Source: ECT2AJA-110-A sp035399845
Lineage (GTDB): Bacteria; Planctomycetota; Phycisphaerae; UBA1845; UTPLA1
Direction: 5' to 3'
Assembly: GCA_035399845.1 (NCBI GenBank)
Contig: DAOPJV010000003.1
Span: forward strand, 1 to 64,000
DNA: 64,000 nt
A program made the translations under genes and the position numbers. Shown piece after piece: positions 35,791 to 44,322 of this stretch. The notes under the pieces are model-generated. The model searched no databases and had not been told where the DNA came from. It worked only from the letters and a program-made list of their open reading frames with translations. How positions within the stretch are numbered: position 1 is the stretch's first letter; each line of letters begins with the position of its first letter.

Positions 35791-36675
35791 ATGATCGACA
35801 ACGTCAATCCCGCGGACGATCCGGAGACGCCAGGCGGCGCGTCAGACATGGATCATGACGCCTACCCGCCGCCGCTGCTCGCTCCGGTGGTCCGGGGCCC
35901 GGTCCCGATCGTCCTGCCCGCGTCGTCAGACGGACGATCCGTTTCGATGAAGTTCTGCGACGTCTGCGGCGCCGAATGGCAGGCGGAATGGCTGACGTGC
36001 CAGGCGTGCGCCGCCGCGATGACGCCGCCATACGGAGAATCAGCGGCCGGCGATCGCATCTCGATCAGTTCGCCGCTTGCGCTTTACTTCGTCCTGCTTT
36101 CCACATTTGTTCCGGCCATCTTTCTGGACGACACGACACTGGCTGTTGTTGCGGTATCGATCGTTGATACCTTGATCGTTCTCATCTGGTGCGTCGTCTG
36201 CCGTCGCGAAGTCTGGCCACTCGTTCGCACTCGCCCATCCCTGGGGAGCCTGATGGCCGCGATCGGGCTGGGCGCCGCGACATTCGCGACGGCGCACGTC
36301 AGCATGGGCCTGCTGACAGAATGGCTCCATCTCGACGAACTCAGCTACTTCGATCTGAACGGCGGCGTGGAATATGGATGGGGACTTGTGTTCCTGCTGA
36401 TCTGTATCCAGCCGGCGCTGATCGAGGAACTCGCGTTTCGAGGTGTCATCCTGGGCGGACTGCGCTCGGCGATGGACGATCGGGACGCCGTTCTTGTCAG
36501 CGCGATGATGTTCATGATCCTGCATCTTCAGATCCTGTCGATCCTGCACCTGTTGCTGCTGGGCATCTGCACCGGGTATCTTCGCGTCAGGACCCGCAGC
36601 CTCTGGCCGTGCGTGATGATGCACTTCACGCACAACTCACTCGTCCTTCTGTTTGAGTACCTGCAAATCCAATGA
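35791..36675 (+). CDS. CPBP-family intramembrane metalloprotease with N-terminal zinc ribbon
   Basis: About 294 residues. A cytoplasmic zinc-ribbon-like segment (CDVCGAEWQAEWLTCQAC, about residues 52-70) precedes a bundle of membrane helices. The CPBP (Abi/Rce1-like) motifs are present: EELAFRG near residue 211, and His residues in FMILHLQ and MMHFTHN that complete the metal site. Such proteases cleave substrates inside the membrane. It sits between the two copies of the duplicated small-protein/zinc-ribbon pair and overlaps the second EHDFIT gene by four bases (ATGA), so it is part of that cassette. Confidence 0.85.
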   Translation: MIDNVNPADDPETPGGASDMDHDAYPPPLLAPVVRGPVPIVLPASSDGRSVSMKFCDVCGAEWQAEWLTCQACAAAMTPPYGESAAGDRISISSPLALYFVLLSTFVPAIFLDDTTLAVVAVSIVDTLIVLIWCVVCRREVWPLVRTRPSLGSLMAAIGLGAATFATAHVSMGLLTEWLHLDELSYFDLNGGVEYGWGLVFLLICIQPALIEELAFRGVILGGLRSAMDDRDAVLVSAMMFMILHLQILSILHLLLLGICTGYLRVRTRSLWPCVMMHFTHNSLVLLFEYLQIQ

Positions 36676-37133
36676 TCCTCGAGCACGACTTCATCACGAC
36701 TCTCGACCAGCAGGACGCCGAAGCGCTCATACAACGCCAACTCATGGAGATGGGGTTCAAAGTGAAGCGCAACTCCGACGGGCGGGATTTTGTCCGCGGG
36801 CTGCGACAGGCGTCTCACGCCCGACGGCCGAGCGATCTGCCGCAGACGGTCCGGGTCGAATTCGATCGAGGTCGCGTCAGCATCGGTGTCATTCTCGAGA
36901 CTTACGGCAAGGCCAAGCCCGTCCACCAGGACATGCTCCACCTGCTTGCCGAAGTTCTGGAAAACGTCGTCGGACGCGGGGTCCCGGCGGAGATCGCCCG
37001 TCAGCCCTGGGACAGATTCGAGGCGCTGAACCCGAAGCGCCGGGGCTGCCTGGAAACCGGGCTTCTCATAATCCTGATCCTCCTGCTCGTCGTGGTCTTC
37101 ATCATCGTCATTGTCGCCAGTGTGAGCGACTGA
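36672..37133 (+). CDS. Small tail-anchored protein, cassette copy B
   Basis: 153 residues, MILEHDFITTLDQQDAEAL at the start and FDRGRVSIGVILET in the middle, clearly paralogous to copy A at 34589-35047. A long hydrophobic C-terminal segment (about residues 128-150) anchors it. Its ATG overlaps the stop codon of the CPBP protease gene. The conserved soluble domain is not one I recognise. Confidence 0.65.
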   Translation: MILEHDFITTLDQQDAEALIQRQLMEMGFKVKRNSDGRDFVRGLRQASHARRPSDLPQTVRVEFDRGRVSIGVILETYGKAKPVHQDMLHLLAEVLENVVGRGVPAEIARQPWDRFEALNPKRRGCLETGLLIILILLLVVVFIIVIVASVSD

Positions 37134-37241
37134 GCCGACGGCGCGCGACGCTCCGCGAAGCCGCTGACGTTACAATGCGACCGCTCGATCGTGAGCCGCG
37201 TCGGCGTCGTCCGTTGTATGATGGACGCCGGAGGCGTATTC

Positions 37242-37829
37242 ATGCCCATCGAATGTCGACATTGCGGGAACGAAAACGCCGGGAACGCGCGATACTGCCG
37301 CAGCTGTGGCGCCCTGCTGGCCGTGGCGCGACCGGTCGAGCCCCGCACGATCCATGTCGCCGTTCCGGCGCAGGCGGACATGTCGCGGCAATATCTCGAG
37401 GACGAGATGGAGCGCCAGCAGCGCCGGGCGTCCGCGTCGATTATTGCCGTCGGCATCTTCAACTGGATCGTCGCCGCCATGTGTTTCGTCCTCGGCACAA
37501 CATTCACGGGATTGCACAGGCTTCTCCCCAGGGATCTGCTCGAAAAACTGCAGGGCGCCGCCTGCCGCGACCTGGTCGCCAGCGCCATCCTTTACGGAAT
37601 CGTCGGCGCAATCTTCTTTGCCCTGGCCCGAAGCAGCCGCGGGCGCCCCTACAGCGCCGCCGTGATCAGCCTGATCTTCTTTATGCTGATCTATGTCGCC
37701 GAGGGACTCCAGAATCGGCAGGCCGTGGCCTCCGGCAATATCCCGCGATTCGTCATAATCTTCGTCCTCGTCAGCGGTGTCCTGGCGGGACGCCGCCATC
37801 GGCGAATCTCGAAACAACTCGGAATCTGA
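37242..37829 (+). CDS. Zinc-ribbon multi-pass membrane protein, copy B
   Basis: 195 residues from ATG 37242 (CGGAGG upstream). The N-terminal zinc ribbon (CRHCGNENAGNARYCRSCG) is nearly superimposable on copy A, followed by a charged helix (YLEDEMERQQRR) and about four membrane helices. The short basic C-terminus (RRHRRISKQLGI) matches the end of copy A (RHRELKRQLGR). A TACAAT at 37171-37176 might be a -10 element but no -35 was found. Confidence 0.7.
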   Translation: MPIECRHCGNENAGNARYCRSCGALLAVARPVEPRTIHVAVPAQADMSRQYLEDEMERQQRRASASIIAVGIFNWIVAAMCFVLGTTFTGLHRLLPRDLLEKLQGAACRDLVASAILYGIVGAIFFALARSSRGRPYSAAVISLIFFMLIYVAEGLQNRQAVASGNIPRFVIIFVLVSGVLAGRRHRRISKQLGI

Positions 37830-37967
37830 TCGGGACGCCGTCGCTCGCATGGCCCGGATCGACGCGGCCTCGGCGATCGATCCGAATTCCGTGGCGCGCA
37901 GGCATTGTCGCCATCCCCCTGTTCGTGAGAAGATACGCTGACGCCCGTAACGCCCTGAGTTGAATAC

Positions 37968-39875
37968 ATGGCCATCAAGGAACTTTCAGACCAGCGGATT
38001 CGCGAGTGGTCCGTCGAACAGAAGGATCGCTGGTGGCTGGAGAACGTCTACCGCGGCGACATGCCGCAGCTGACGATCCGTTCCGCGATCACGGGCATGT
38101 TCCTCGGCGGCCTGCTGTCACTCTCCAATCTCTACGTCGGGGCCAAGATCGGCGCCGGCTTCGGCGTGGCGACGACGGCCGTCGTGCTCGCCTTCGCGGC
38201 CTTCCGCGGATTGTCCGCGATCCGACTCGGACGGGACTTCACGCTGCTCGAGAACAACGCGATGCAGTCCATCGCGACGGCCGCGGGCTATATGACATCC
38301 GCCCTGATTTCATCCCTGCCGGCGTACATGGCGATCATCCATCACACGATCCCCATGTGGCAGTCGATGTGCTGGATCATCGCCATTTCGCTGCTCGGCG
38401 CCCTGTTCGCCTTCCCGCTGAAACGGCGACTGATCAACGACGAGCAACTGCCCTTTCCCGAAGGTCGGGCGGCCGGCCGCGTCATGGAAGCGCTGCACTC
38501 CGACGAACCGGGCGAGGGATTGTTCAAGACCAAGATCCTTGCCATCGCGGCGGGCCTCGGGGCGTGTATCGAGACGGTTGAATCCGGCCTGCTGACGCTG
38601 CGTGGGAAACCCCTGACGTTTTCCTCGCTGTTCGAATCCGTGTCCGCGTGGATCTCCAGGCGATCCATCAACGGACACGCCCTGAAGGAGCTGGGCGTCG
38701 GTTTCGGCTGGAACACGACGATCTTCGCCGTCGGCGGTCTGCTCGGCATCCGCATCGGTCTCTCCTTCCTGATCGGCGCCGTCCTGAACTACTGCGTTCT
38801 GGCGCCCTGGATCATTTCCCTGGGCGACATCTCCATGCGCGCCGGACGGAGCGTCTATGACGTCCGGGCGTGGTCCGTCTGGTCTGGCGCCGCGATGCTC
38901 ACGACGGCGTCGATCCTCCCCCTCCTGATCGACTGGCGAAAGATCAACGACGCCATCCTCGGCCTGTTCGATCGAAAGCGGGATGCGGATCACGATCCAC
39001 TGCGTCGGATCGAGGTGCCCGCGCGGGTGTTCGCCATCGGTATCCCCCTCGTCAGCGTCGCCGTCATCACGATGGGCTACTGCTTCTTCGACATCAATCC
39101 GCTCATGGGGCTCATCGCGATTCCGCTGGTATTCCTGCTGACGATCATCGCGGCCAACACGACGGCCCACACAGGACAGACGCCGAGCGGCGCCATGGGG
39201 AAGATCACGCAGCTCATCTACGCCGGGCTCGCGCCCAATACCATCACGACGAATGTCATGACCGCGGGACTCGCGAGCGACGCCGCCATCAGCGGTTCGT
39301 CGCTGCTGCAGGACATCAAGCCGGGCTACATGCTGGGCGCCAAGCCGCGCCATCAGGCGATCGGTCACGTCCTCGGCATCATCGTCGGCAGCATCGCGGC
39401 GACGATGGTCGCCTATCGGTTGTTCTTCAGAACCTACATTGAGAAAGGTTCGACGGAACAGTGGCCAATGCCCAGCGCCGACGTCTGGCAGGCCGTTGCG
39501 AAGGTGCTGTCGGGCGGCGCCTCGGCCCTGCCGCGTTCCGCGCTGTACTCGGCCATCGCGTTCGCGCTGGCGGGTGTCGTGTTTGAATGGCTTCGCCGCG
39601 CGAGCAAAGGTCGATTCCCCGTGCATCCGATCGGCGTGGGCTTCGCGATGGTCATTCCCTACGCCGCGTCATTCATGCTCTTCGCCGGGGCGTTCACCTT
39701 CTGGCTGGCGGGAATCGTCATCAGACGCGGCGGCCTGCGACGCATCCTGGTGGACAACAGTGAAACGCTGTGCGCCGGACTCCTCACGGGGGCGTCACTC
39801 GCGGGCATCGTGATCGCGATGTATCAGGAAGGGCTGTTCGGGGAACTGCTGTCGGCGCTGGGGATCCACGTCTGA
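37968..39875 (+). CDS. OPT-family oligopeptide transporter
   Basis: 635 residues and about 14-16 hydrophobic segments. The N-terminal signature LTIRSAITGMFLGGLLSLSNLYVGAKIGAG is split here for length: LTIRSAITGMFLGGLLS then NLYVGAKIG, as in bacterial OPT proteins, which import peptides or metal-chelates with protons. A later NTTAHTGQTPSGAMGK and ASDAAISGSSLLQDIKPGY pattern is also typical. It ends only four bases from the stop of the convergent gene at 39880, with no terminator between them. Substrate unknown. Confidence 0.88.
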   Translation: MAIKELSDQRIREWSVEQKDRWWLENVYRGDMPQLTIRSAITGMFLGGLLSLSNLYVGAKIGAGFGVATTAVVLAFAAFRGLSAIRLGRDFTLLENNAMQSIATAAGYMTSALISSLPAYMAIIHHTIPMWQSMCWIIAISLLGALFAFPLKRRLINDEQLPFPEGRAAGRVMEALHSDEPGEGLFKTKILAIAAGLGACIETVESGLLTLRGKPLTFSSLFESVSAWISRRSINGHALKELGVGFGWNTTIFAVGGLLGIRIGLSFLIGAVLNYCVLAPWIISLGDISMRAGRSVYDVRAWSVWSGAAMLTTASILPLLIDWRKINDAILGLFDRKRDADHDPLRRIEVPARVFAIGIPLVSVAVITMGYCFFDINPLMGLIAIPLVFLLTIIAANTTAHTGQTPSGAMGKITQLIYAGLAPNTITTNVMTAGLASDAAISGSSLLQDIKPGYMLGAKPRHQAIGHVLGIIVGSIAATMVAYRLFFRTYIEKGSTEQWPMPSADVWQAVAKVLSGGASALPRSALYSAIAFALAGVVFEWLRRASKGRFPVHPIGVGFAMVIPYAASFMLFAGAFTFWLAGIVIRRGGLRRILVDNSETLCAGLLTGASLAGIVIAMYQEGLFGELLSALGIHV

Positions 39876-39879
39876 CACG

Positions 39880-41172
39880 TCATGGCGTGTCAACCGACGG
39901 CGCCTCGACAGGCTCAAAGCGAACGCAGTATCCACTGCGCCAGATCGGGTAGTCGACCTCACAACGGAAACCGACGAAGTTCCCGTGATTGAATCCCACG
40001 CGATTGAAGATGTAGCGCGTCAGTTCGGCGTGCCGCGGATAGTGCTCCGAGTGCGCCTCCTCGAACGATCGCCCCAGTAACTGAAGCCGCGGACCGTAGG
40101 GGAAGCGCGTGATCCAGCGATCCGCCGGATGCGTGTCCAGGTTGGGGCTCCAGAGCTGCACGTCAATCGTGGGGCGGAACAGCCGCTCGATGTCGCGATG
40201 CAGGTAGATATCGAAGATGAGATGTCGGGCCGGATAGAACATCAGCGTCCAGACCTCATCCAGCGACGGCTTGTCCGTATCGGGGATTCGAACGGGATGA
40301 ACGCTGCGGTTCGCGATGATGACATCGAGCGCCATGTCCGGCGTCAGCGCCTTGTGATCGATCGTCTGGATGAGCTGGCCTTCCGAGCCGCGTGACGTGA
40401 CCAGCGGCAGTGGATCGGAGCAGAATTCCTCCAGGATCGCGTTCGGTGTGTGGCCATGCGCCGGGATCTCATCCAGCGAGGCGAAGGGCTTTCCTTTGAC
40501 GCGCTTCTCTTCGGCCCGCGTGTCCCCCGCCCGAAACGCGAACGGCATCGGCTCGGGACCAATGCGCTGGCCGATTTCGCCATGGGTGAGAACCCGTTCG
40601 AAGGAGTTGGGGTCCGTCGGATGCGGCTGGAACATGTAGATGACGGCCTTGACGTCACACTGGCGGCCGACGACCTGCGCCGCCGCGGCGCACAGCTGCT
40701 CCCGCGCGCGGGCCGCCTCTCGAATGGGTGACAGCGCGACGCTCTCACCATCGCGCCAGGGCATCGCCTCGATGCGTTCGGCGAGCTTCGACTGACTGCC
40801 GCCGACTTCCTTCAGAAAGCTGTCGAACTGCTGAATCGCCGCCGTCGCCGCCGCGAGATTCGCCGCGTCGCCGTCCAGTTTGGCGAATCCCTCCACGAAG
40901 ATCTCGAGCCCCCGCACGCCGGGGAGCTTCGTCAGGATGTCCGGGGTGACAGGGTCGGACAACGCCGTCACAACCCGCTGGCAGGTATTCCGGACGATGG
41001 ACAGGTGACGGGACATGCCCGAGGCCCCGCGCGCGTGCTCCGGGAGCGAGTCCACCAGGGAGCCCAGAACCGAATGCAGCCGACGAGCCAGCAGAGACGC
41101 CCGGGACGCCTGCTCCGGCGACAGGGGCGCGATCCGACTGGATCGAAGCCGATTTTCTGTAACTCCTGCCAT
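39880..41172 (-). CDS. Unrecognised family protein, member 1 (LPG-HRD family)
   Basis: About 430 residues from ATG 41172 (an upstream in-frame start at 41250 exists; neither has a strong ribosome binding site). I recognise no named family, but it is a distant paralogue of the protein at 53904-55184. Both have an N-terminal helical domain with an LPGxxGL/V motif (KLPGVRGLEIF here, FLPGPKGVKKL there). A similar FDSFLKEV / FNEIVRHQ helix follows, and a C-terminal beta-rich domain has the pattern hFDhhhHRD (LIFDIYLHRDIERLF here). There is no signal peptide or membrane segment. A strong promoter candidate lies at 41287-41315. Function unknown. Confidence 0.6.
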   Translation of the reverse strand: MAGVTENRLRSSRIAPLSPEQASRASLLARRLHSVLGSLVDSLPEHARGASGMSRHLSIVRNTCQRVVTALSDPVTPDILTKLPGVRGLEIFVEGFAKLDGDAANLAAATAAIQQFDSFLKEVGGSQSKLAERIEAMPWRDGESVALSPIREAARAREQLCAAAAQVVGRQCDVKAVIYMFQPHPTDPNSFERVLTHGEIGQRIGPEPMPFAFRAGDTRAEEKRVKGKPFASLDEIPAHGHTPNAILEEFCSDPLPLVTSRGSEGQLIQTIDHKALTPDMALDVIIANRSVHPVRIPDTDKPSLDEVWTLMFYPARHLIFDIYLHRDIERLFRPTIDVQLWSPNLDTHPADRWITRFPYGPRLQLLGRSFEEAHSEHYPRHAELTRYIFNRVGFNHGNFVGFRCEVDYPIWRSGYCVRFEPVEAPSVDTP

Positions 41173-41240
41173 GACAAGCTCGCGAGATCGTGGCGTCAGT
41201 CTGTCTCGAAATCGGTCTGGCATTTTTGTCGCACAAAGTC

Positions 41241-41270
41241 TTGACAGCAAGTTCCTGTCCGGAGTATTGT
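41241..41270 (+). promoter_or_regulatory. Putative sigma-70 promoter, rightward
   Basis: TTGACA (41241-41246, perfect -35), 18 bases, TATTGT (41265-41270). Transcription would start near 41277 and give a leader of about 248 bases before the secreted dockerin gene at 41525. It overlaps a leftward promoter and inverted repeats (CCTGTCC 41254-41260 with GGACAGG 41276-41282; TGTCCTGAGGACA 41268-41280). Confidence 0.6.
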
Positions 41271-41286
41271 CCTGAGGACAGGCCTG

Positions 41287-41315
41287 AGGATAGCCGTAAG
41301 GCTACCTCATGTCAA
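41287..41315 (-). promoter_or_regulatory. Putative sigma-70 promoter, leftward, opposing the rightward one
   Basis: On the minus strand TTGACA (41310-41315, perfect -35), 17 bases, TATCCT (41287-41292). Transcription would start near 41280 toward the gene at 41172. The two start points are about three bases apart and each transcript crosses the other promoter, so simultaneous use is unlikely. Confidence 0.55.
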
Positions 41316-41524
41316 GTTTCGGTCTCGTCTTTTCCGGTCTGTGAAAGACTCGACGACCGACGACGCGAAGAATCAGGAATGGCCGTGACAACCGTGAGTC
41401 ACGCCATTCGTTGACGCATCACTATGGAAGAGCCAGCGCGACGTCCGGACCGTCAGGACCGGCGCCGTCGTGATGAACCCAGAACGACACTCGCAACAGT
41501 TTCTGCAAGGACGGAGTCAAAGAC

Positions 41525-43408
41525 ATGTCGAACCGCAACGTATGCATGACGCTCGCCGCCATCTGCCTGCTCACGATCAGCGCATCGGCGATGGCCGTTG
41601 AAGATGTTCGCGTCGCCGAGTTCTATTCGAACTCATGCGCGACCAGGCAGTTCATCGAACTGATCGTCCCCCGCGGCAATGGCCGGCTGTCTGGACGAGA
41701 GATTCGACTCTTCGACCACACCGGCGCCCTGACTCGAACACTGACGTTCACCGCCGATGTCCTGGACACTTCGGACAGCCGCGTCCTGATCGCCACGCCG
41801 GATCTGGCCGCCGCCGCGAATGTCGCCTCGGACAGTGTTATTCCGAACCTCGACGCGGGCGATCTCGATGTCGAAGGCGGCGCGATCTGGTTCGGCTGCT
41901 GCGACGCCGTGCAGGACATCGACATCGTCCTCTACGGAAACTACATCGGGCCGGTCCCGCCGACGGGAACGACCACCGTCACGGGCGGATATGACGAACC
42001 GCTCCCCACGAATGGTCCGTCCGTCGTGCGTCTGTTCCCGCAGCCGGACTTCGACATCGCGATTCCGACGCCGGAGAACAACGCCGGCGACGTGGGCCTG
42101 CTCCCGGCCACAGGCGACATTGACAACGACGGCGACGTCGACCTCGTCGACGCGGGACTGCTCGCCACGGCGCTCGTCGGCAACAACGCCGACGCGGGCC
42201 AGACGGCGCGATGCGACCTGAACTGCAGCGGCGCGCTCGACGGGCCTGACATCCAGGAGATGATCTTCCTGCTGTCGCCGCACTCAAATCTGCTGCCGCC
42301 CTGCCCCGGCATTTTCGAGCCGTACGTCTCAATCACATACGATCCCCTTGATACATTTGTCCCGTACACAGGCCCCGCCACGCCGGCGAACACGTTCTTC
42401 ACGTGGGCCGTGACAGCGCTCGACGTCCCCAACGTCGTCCTCGCTCATGCGGAAGGCCAGATCTGGGCTTCGACCAACGACGGCTGCTCCTGGACGTCGA
42501 TCGCCCTGACCGATCAGACCGGCGGCCTGTACCGCATCGAGGCGGGCCCGCTGGGCTACGCCTACGCGTGGCTGGACAACGGCACGGGGTCGGGACCGGA
42601 CGCGGGCATCTACCAGATTCACAACAACCCGCCGGGCAGCGCGACGTTCGACGTGGAGTTCTGGCGGGCGCCGGTCAGCGCCATGCACGGTCTCGGCGTT
42701 GACCCGTACAACCCGCACCACATTCGGACAGCCGCAGACGACGGTCAGCTTCAGGATTCGATGGACGGCGGTCAGAGCTGGACGCGCATCGGAACCTCCG
42801 CGTCGTCACCGACGGGGCTCGCCTATGTCACGGAGTTTGATCCGAACGACCTCGATCACGTGATCTACGGCCGCGTTTCCGAGGGCGCATACGTGACGTT
42901 CGACGGGGGTAACACGTGGACGCAGTCCGGCGGTCTGCGATCGATCCCGACGCGCGGCAATAACTTCTTCAGCGCGACGATCTCACCCGTGGACGGAAAC
43001 ATCGTGTTCGGCATGGGCATCGATCTCGGTGAGACGGGACTGCCGGGTGATCCGCCCGCGCCGCCCTCCCACGGCAAGCACATCTACGCCTCGACGGACG
43101 GCGGCCTCACGTTCACGCCTGTCCTCAGCCAGGGGACCGGCGGCGGCGAGCCGGGCGAAGGCGTCTTCATGCAGAACGGGCCCGTGATGAAGTCCGACTG
43201 GGAGAACCCGACGAAGTTCCATTACCTGTTCGGAACGAGCTGCATCATCGGCGGCACGTACTTCTACAGCTACGACCTGAACACGGGCGTCCTGGAGACG
43301 GCGATCGCCGACGAGAACAACGGCTGCATTCCCAAGCCGCGTCAGTTCGAGTGGTCACGAACCAACCCGGGCGCGCTGCTGATGGGCTTCGAGTACATCG
43401 CAAATTAA
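41525..43408 (+). CDS. Secreted protein with internal dockerin-like domain and BNR/sialidase-type repeats
   Basis: 627 residues with signal peptide MSNRNVCMTLAAICLLTISASAMA. Residues 25-195 form a beta-sandwich resembling a lamin-tail-like domain (VRVAEFYSNSCATRQFIELIV). A dockerin-type pair of Ca loops (GDIDNDGDVDLVD, CDLNCSGALDGPD) occupies about 197-258. From about 290 on there are Asp-box/BNR-like repeats (WASTNDGCSWTSI, DSMDGGQSWTRI, VTFDGGNTWTQ, ASTDGGLTFTP), typical of a beta-propeller such as sialidase or VPS10 type. The internal position of the dockerin is unusual. It is followed by a PEP-CTERM gene after 75 bases. Confidence 0.8.
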   Translation: MSNRNVCMTLAAICLLTISASAMAVEDVRVAEFYSNSCATRQFIELIVPRGNGRLSGREIRLFDHTGALTRTLTFTADVLDTSDSRVLIATPDLAAAANVASDSVIPNLDAGDLDVEGGAIWFGCCDAVQDIDIVLYGNYIGPVPPTGTTTVTGGYDEPLPTNGPSVVRLFPQPDFDIAIPTPENNAGDVGLLPATGDIDNDGDVDLVDAGLLATALVGNNADAGQTARCDLNCSGALDGPDIQEMIFLLSPHSNLLPPCPGIFEPYVSITYDPLDTFVPYTGPATPANTFFTWAVTALDVPNVVLAHAEGQIWASTNDGCSWTSIALTDQTGGLYRIEAGPLGYAYAWLDNGTGSGPDAGIYQIHNNPPGSATFDVEFWRAPVSAMHGLGVDPYNPHHIRTAADDGQLQDSMDGGQSWTRIGTSASSPTGLAYVTEFDPNDLDHVIYGRVSEGAYVTFDGGNTWTQSGGLRSIPTRGNNFFSATISPVDGNIVFGMGIDLGETGLPGDPPAPPSHGKHIYASTDGGLTFTPVLSQGTGGGEPGEGVFMQNGPVMKSDWENPTKFHYLFGTSCIIGGTYFYSYDLNTGVLETAIADENNGCIPKPRQFEWSRTNPGALLMGFEYIAN

Positions 43409-43483
43409 TCGCGCGTCGCCCGGCGACGCGGAATGAAACAGAAACACAATCGTGGCGCTCAACCAATGAGAGGAGAATTGAGC

Positions 43484-44176
43484 ATGGGTAAGAAGACACT
43501 GATGATCATGGCGCTGGCGACGCTGACGACGGGTTCGGCCGCAGTCGCGGGCATTCCGTCGGCCGTGTACGACAACATCGGCGGTCCCAACGACGGCCTG
43601 AGTTTTTCGACGAACGTCCTGAACGACGAGTGGATTTACGACGACCTTCAGGTCAGCGGCGGCGGCCTGCTCGCCGGCGTGTCGTTCGCCTACGGCACGG
43701 AAGCCTTCCAGAACTTCGCCGAAGGTGACGCGCAGATCGAACTCTACCTCGACGACGGCGCGACGAGCCCCGGCGTCCTCGACAAGAATGAAGACACGCT
43801 GATCTTCACGGACAACTATCGCGGCCTGACCGCCAACACCGGCCCGTTCGGCGCCGTCTTCTTCGGGCGGCAGGACACGATCATCCCGATGCCGACGTCG
43901 TTGATTCCGAACGGCGCCACAATCTGGGCCGGCATGAAGTTCACGCACACGGCGGGCGGCAACCTGCACGGCGTGCATTTCGCTCCGGTTTCGGTCGGCG
44001 CTTCCGACCCGTTCACGTATGACGACGACAGCCCGCCGTTCGATCTCCTGAACTTCGGTCTGCCGGCGAACCCCGGACTTGGCTGGGAACTTTACACGGT
44101 CCCCGTCCCCGAGCCTGCGACACTGTCGCTGCTCGGCCTCGGCGGCCTCGCGATCGTCCGACGACGACGCGCGTAG
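43484..44176 (+). CDS. PEP-CTERM sorted secreted protein
   Basis: 230 residues from ATG 43484 (AGAGGAG upstream). Signal peptide MGKKTLMIMALATLTTGSAAVA and PEP-CTERM tail VPEPATLSLLGLGGLAIVRRRRA. The body is a single beta-rich domain with no catalytic signature. It should be processed by an exosortase encoded elsewhere. It is probably co-transcribed with the preceding dockerin gene and ends at the strong terminator at 44249-44287. Confidence 0.85.
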   Translation: MGKKTLMIMALATLTTGSAAVAGIPSAVYDNIGGPNDGLSFSTNVLNDEWIYDDLQVSGGGLLAGVSFAYGTEAFQNFAEGDAQIELYLDDGATSPGVLDKNEDTLIFTDNYRGLTANTGPFGAVFFGRQDTIIPMPTSLIPNGATIWAGMKFTHTAGGNLHGVHFAPVSVGASDPFTYDDDSPPFDLLNFGLPANPGLGWELYTVPVPEPATLSLLGLGGLAIVRRRRA

Positions 44177-44248
44177 GCGAAATTCTCGCTCCTCGTTGTT
44201 GGCGCGACGCGCCGACGACGCTGAATAAGCCCACTACCTTCCCTACAT

Positions 44249-44287
44249 GAAGAAAGCCCTGGACTGCAATGGTCCAGGGCTTTCTTC
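44249..44287. terminator. Strong hairpin terminator between convergent genes
   Basis: A perfect 16-bp stem (44249-44264 with 44272-44287) around a seven-base loop (TGCAATG), followed by TTTG on the plus strand. The stem begins GAAGAAAG, giving pyrimidine-rich tracts on both strands. It probably serves the PEP-CTERM gene (plus) and possibly also the convergent gene at 44323 (minus). Confidence 0.88.
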
Positions 44288-44322
44288 TTTGTACATCCTC
44301 TGCATCAGGGTCGAATCGCGAA

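Noticed and set aside
41285..41309. Ten-bp hairpin with a GTAA tetraloop and one bulged A in the 41.3 kb leader as a riboswitch
   Set aside because: The bases coincide with the leftward promoter spacer and -10, and no riboswitch consensus could be matched; promoter symmetry explains the inverted repeat.
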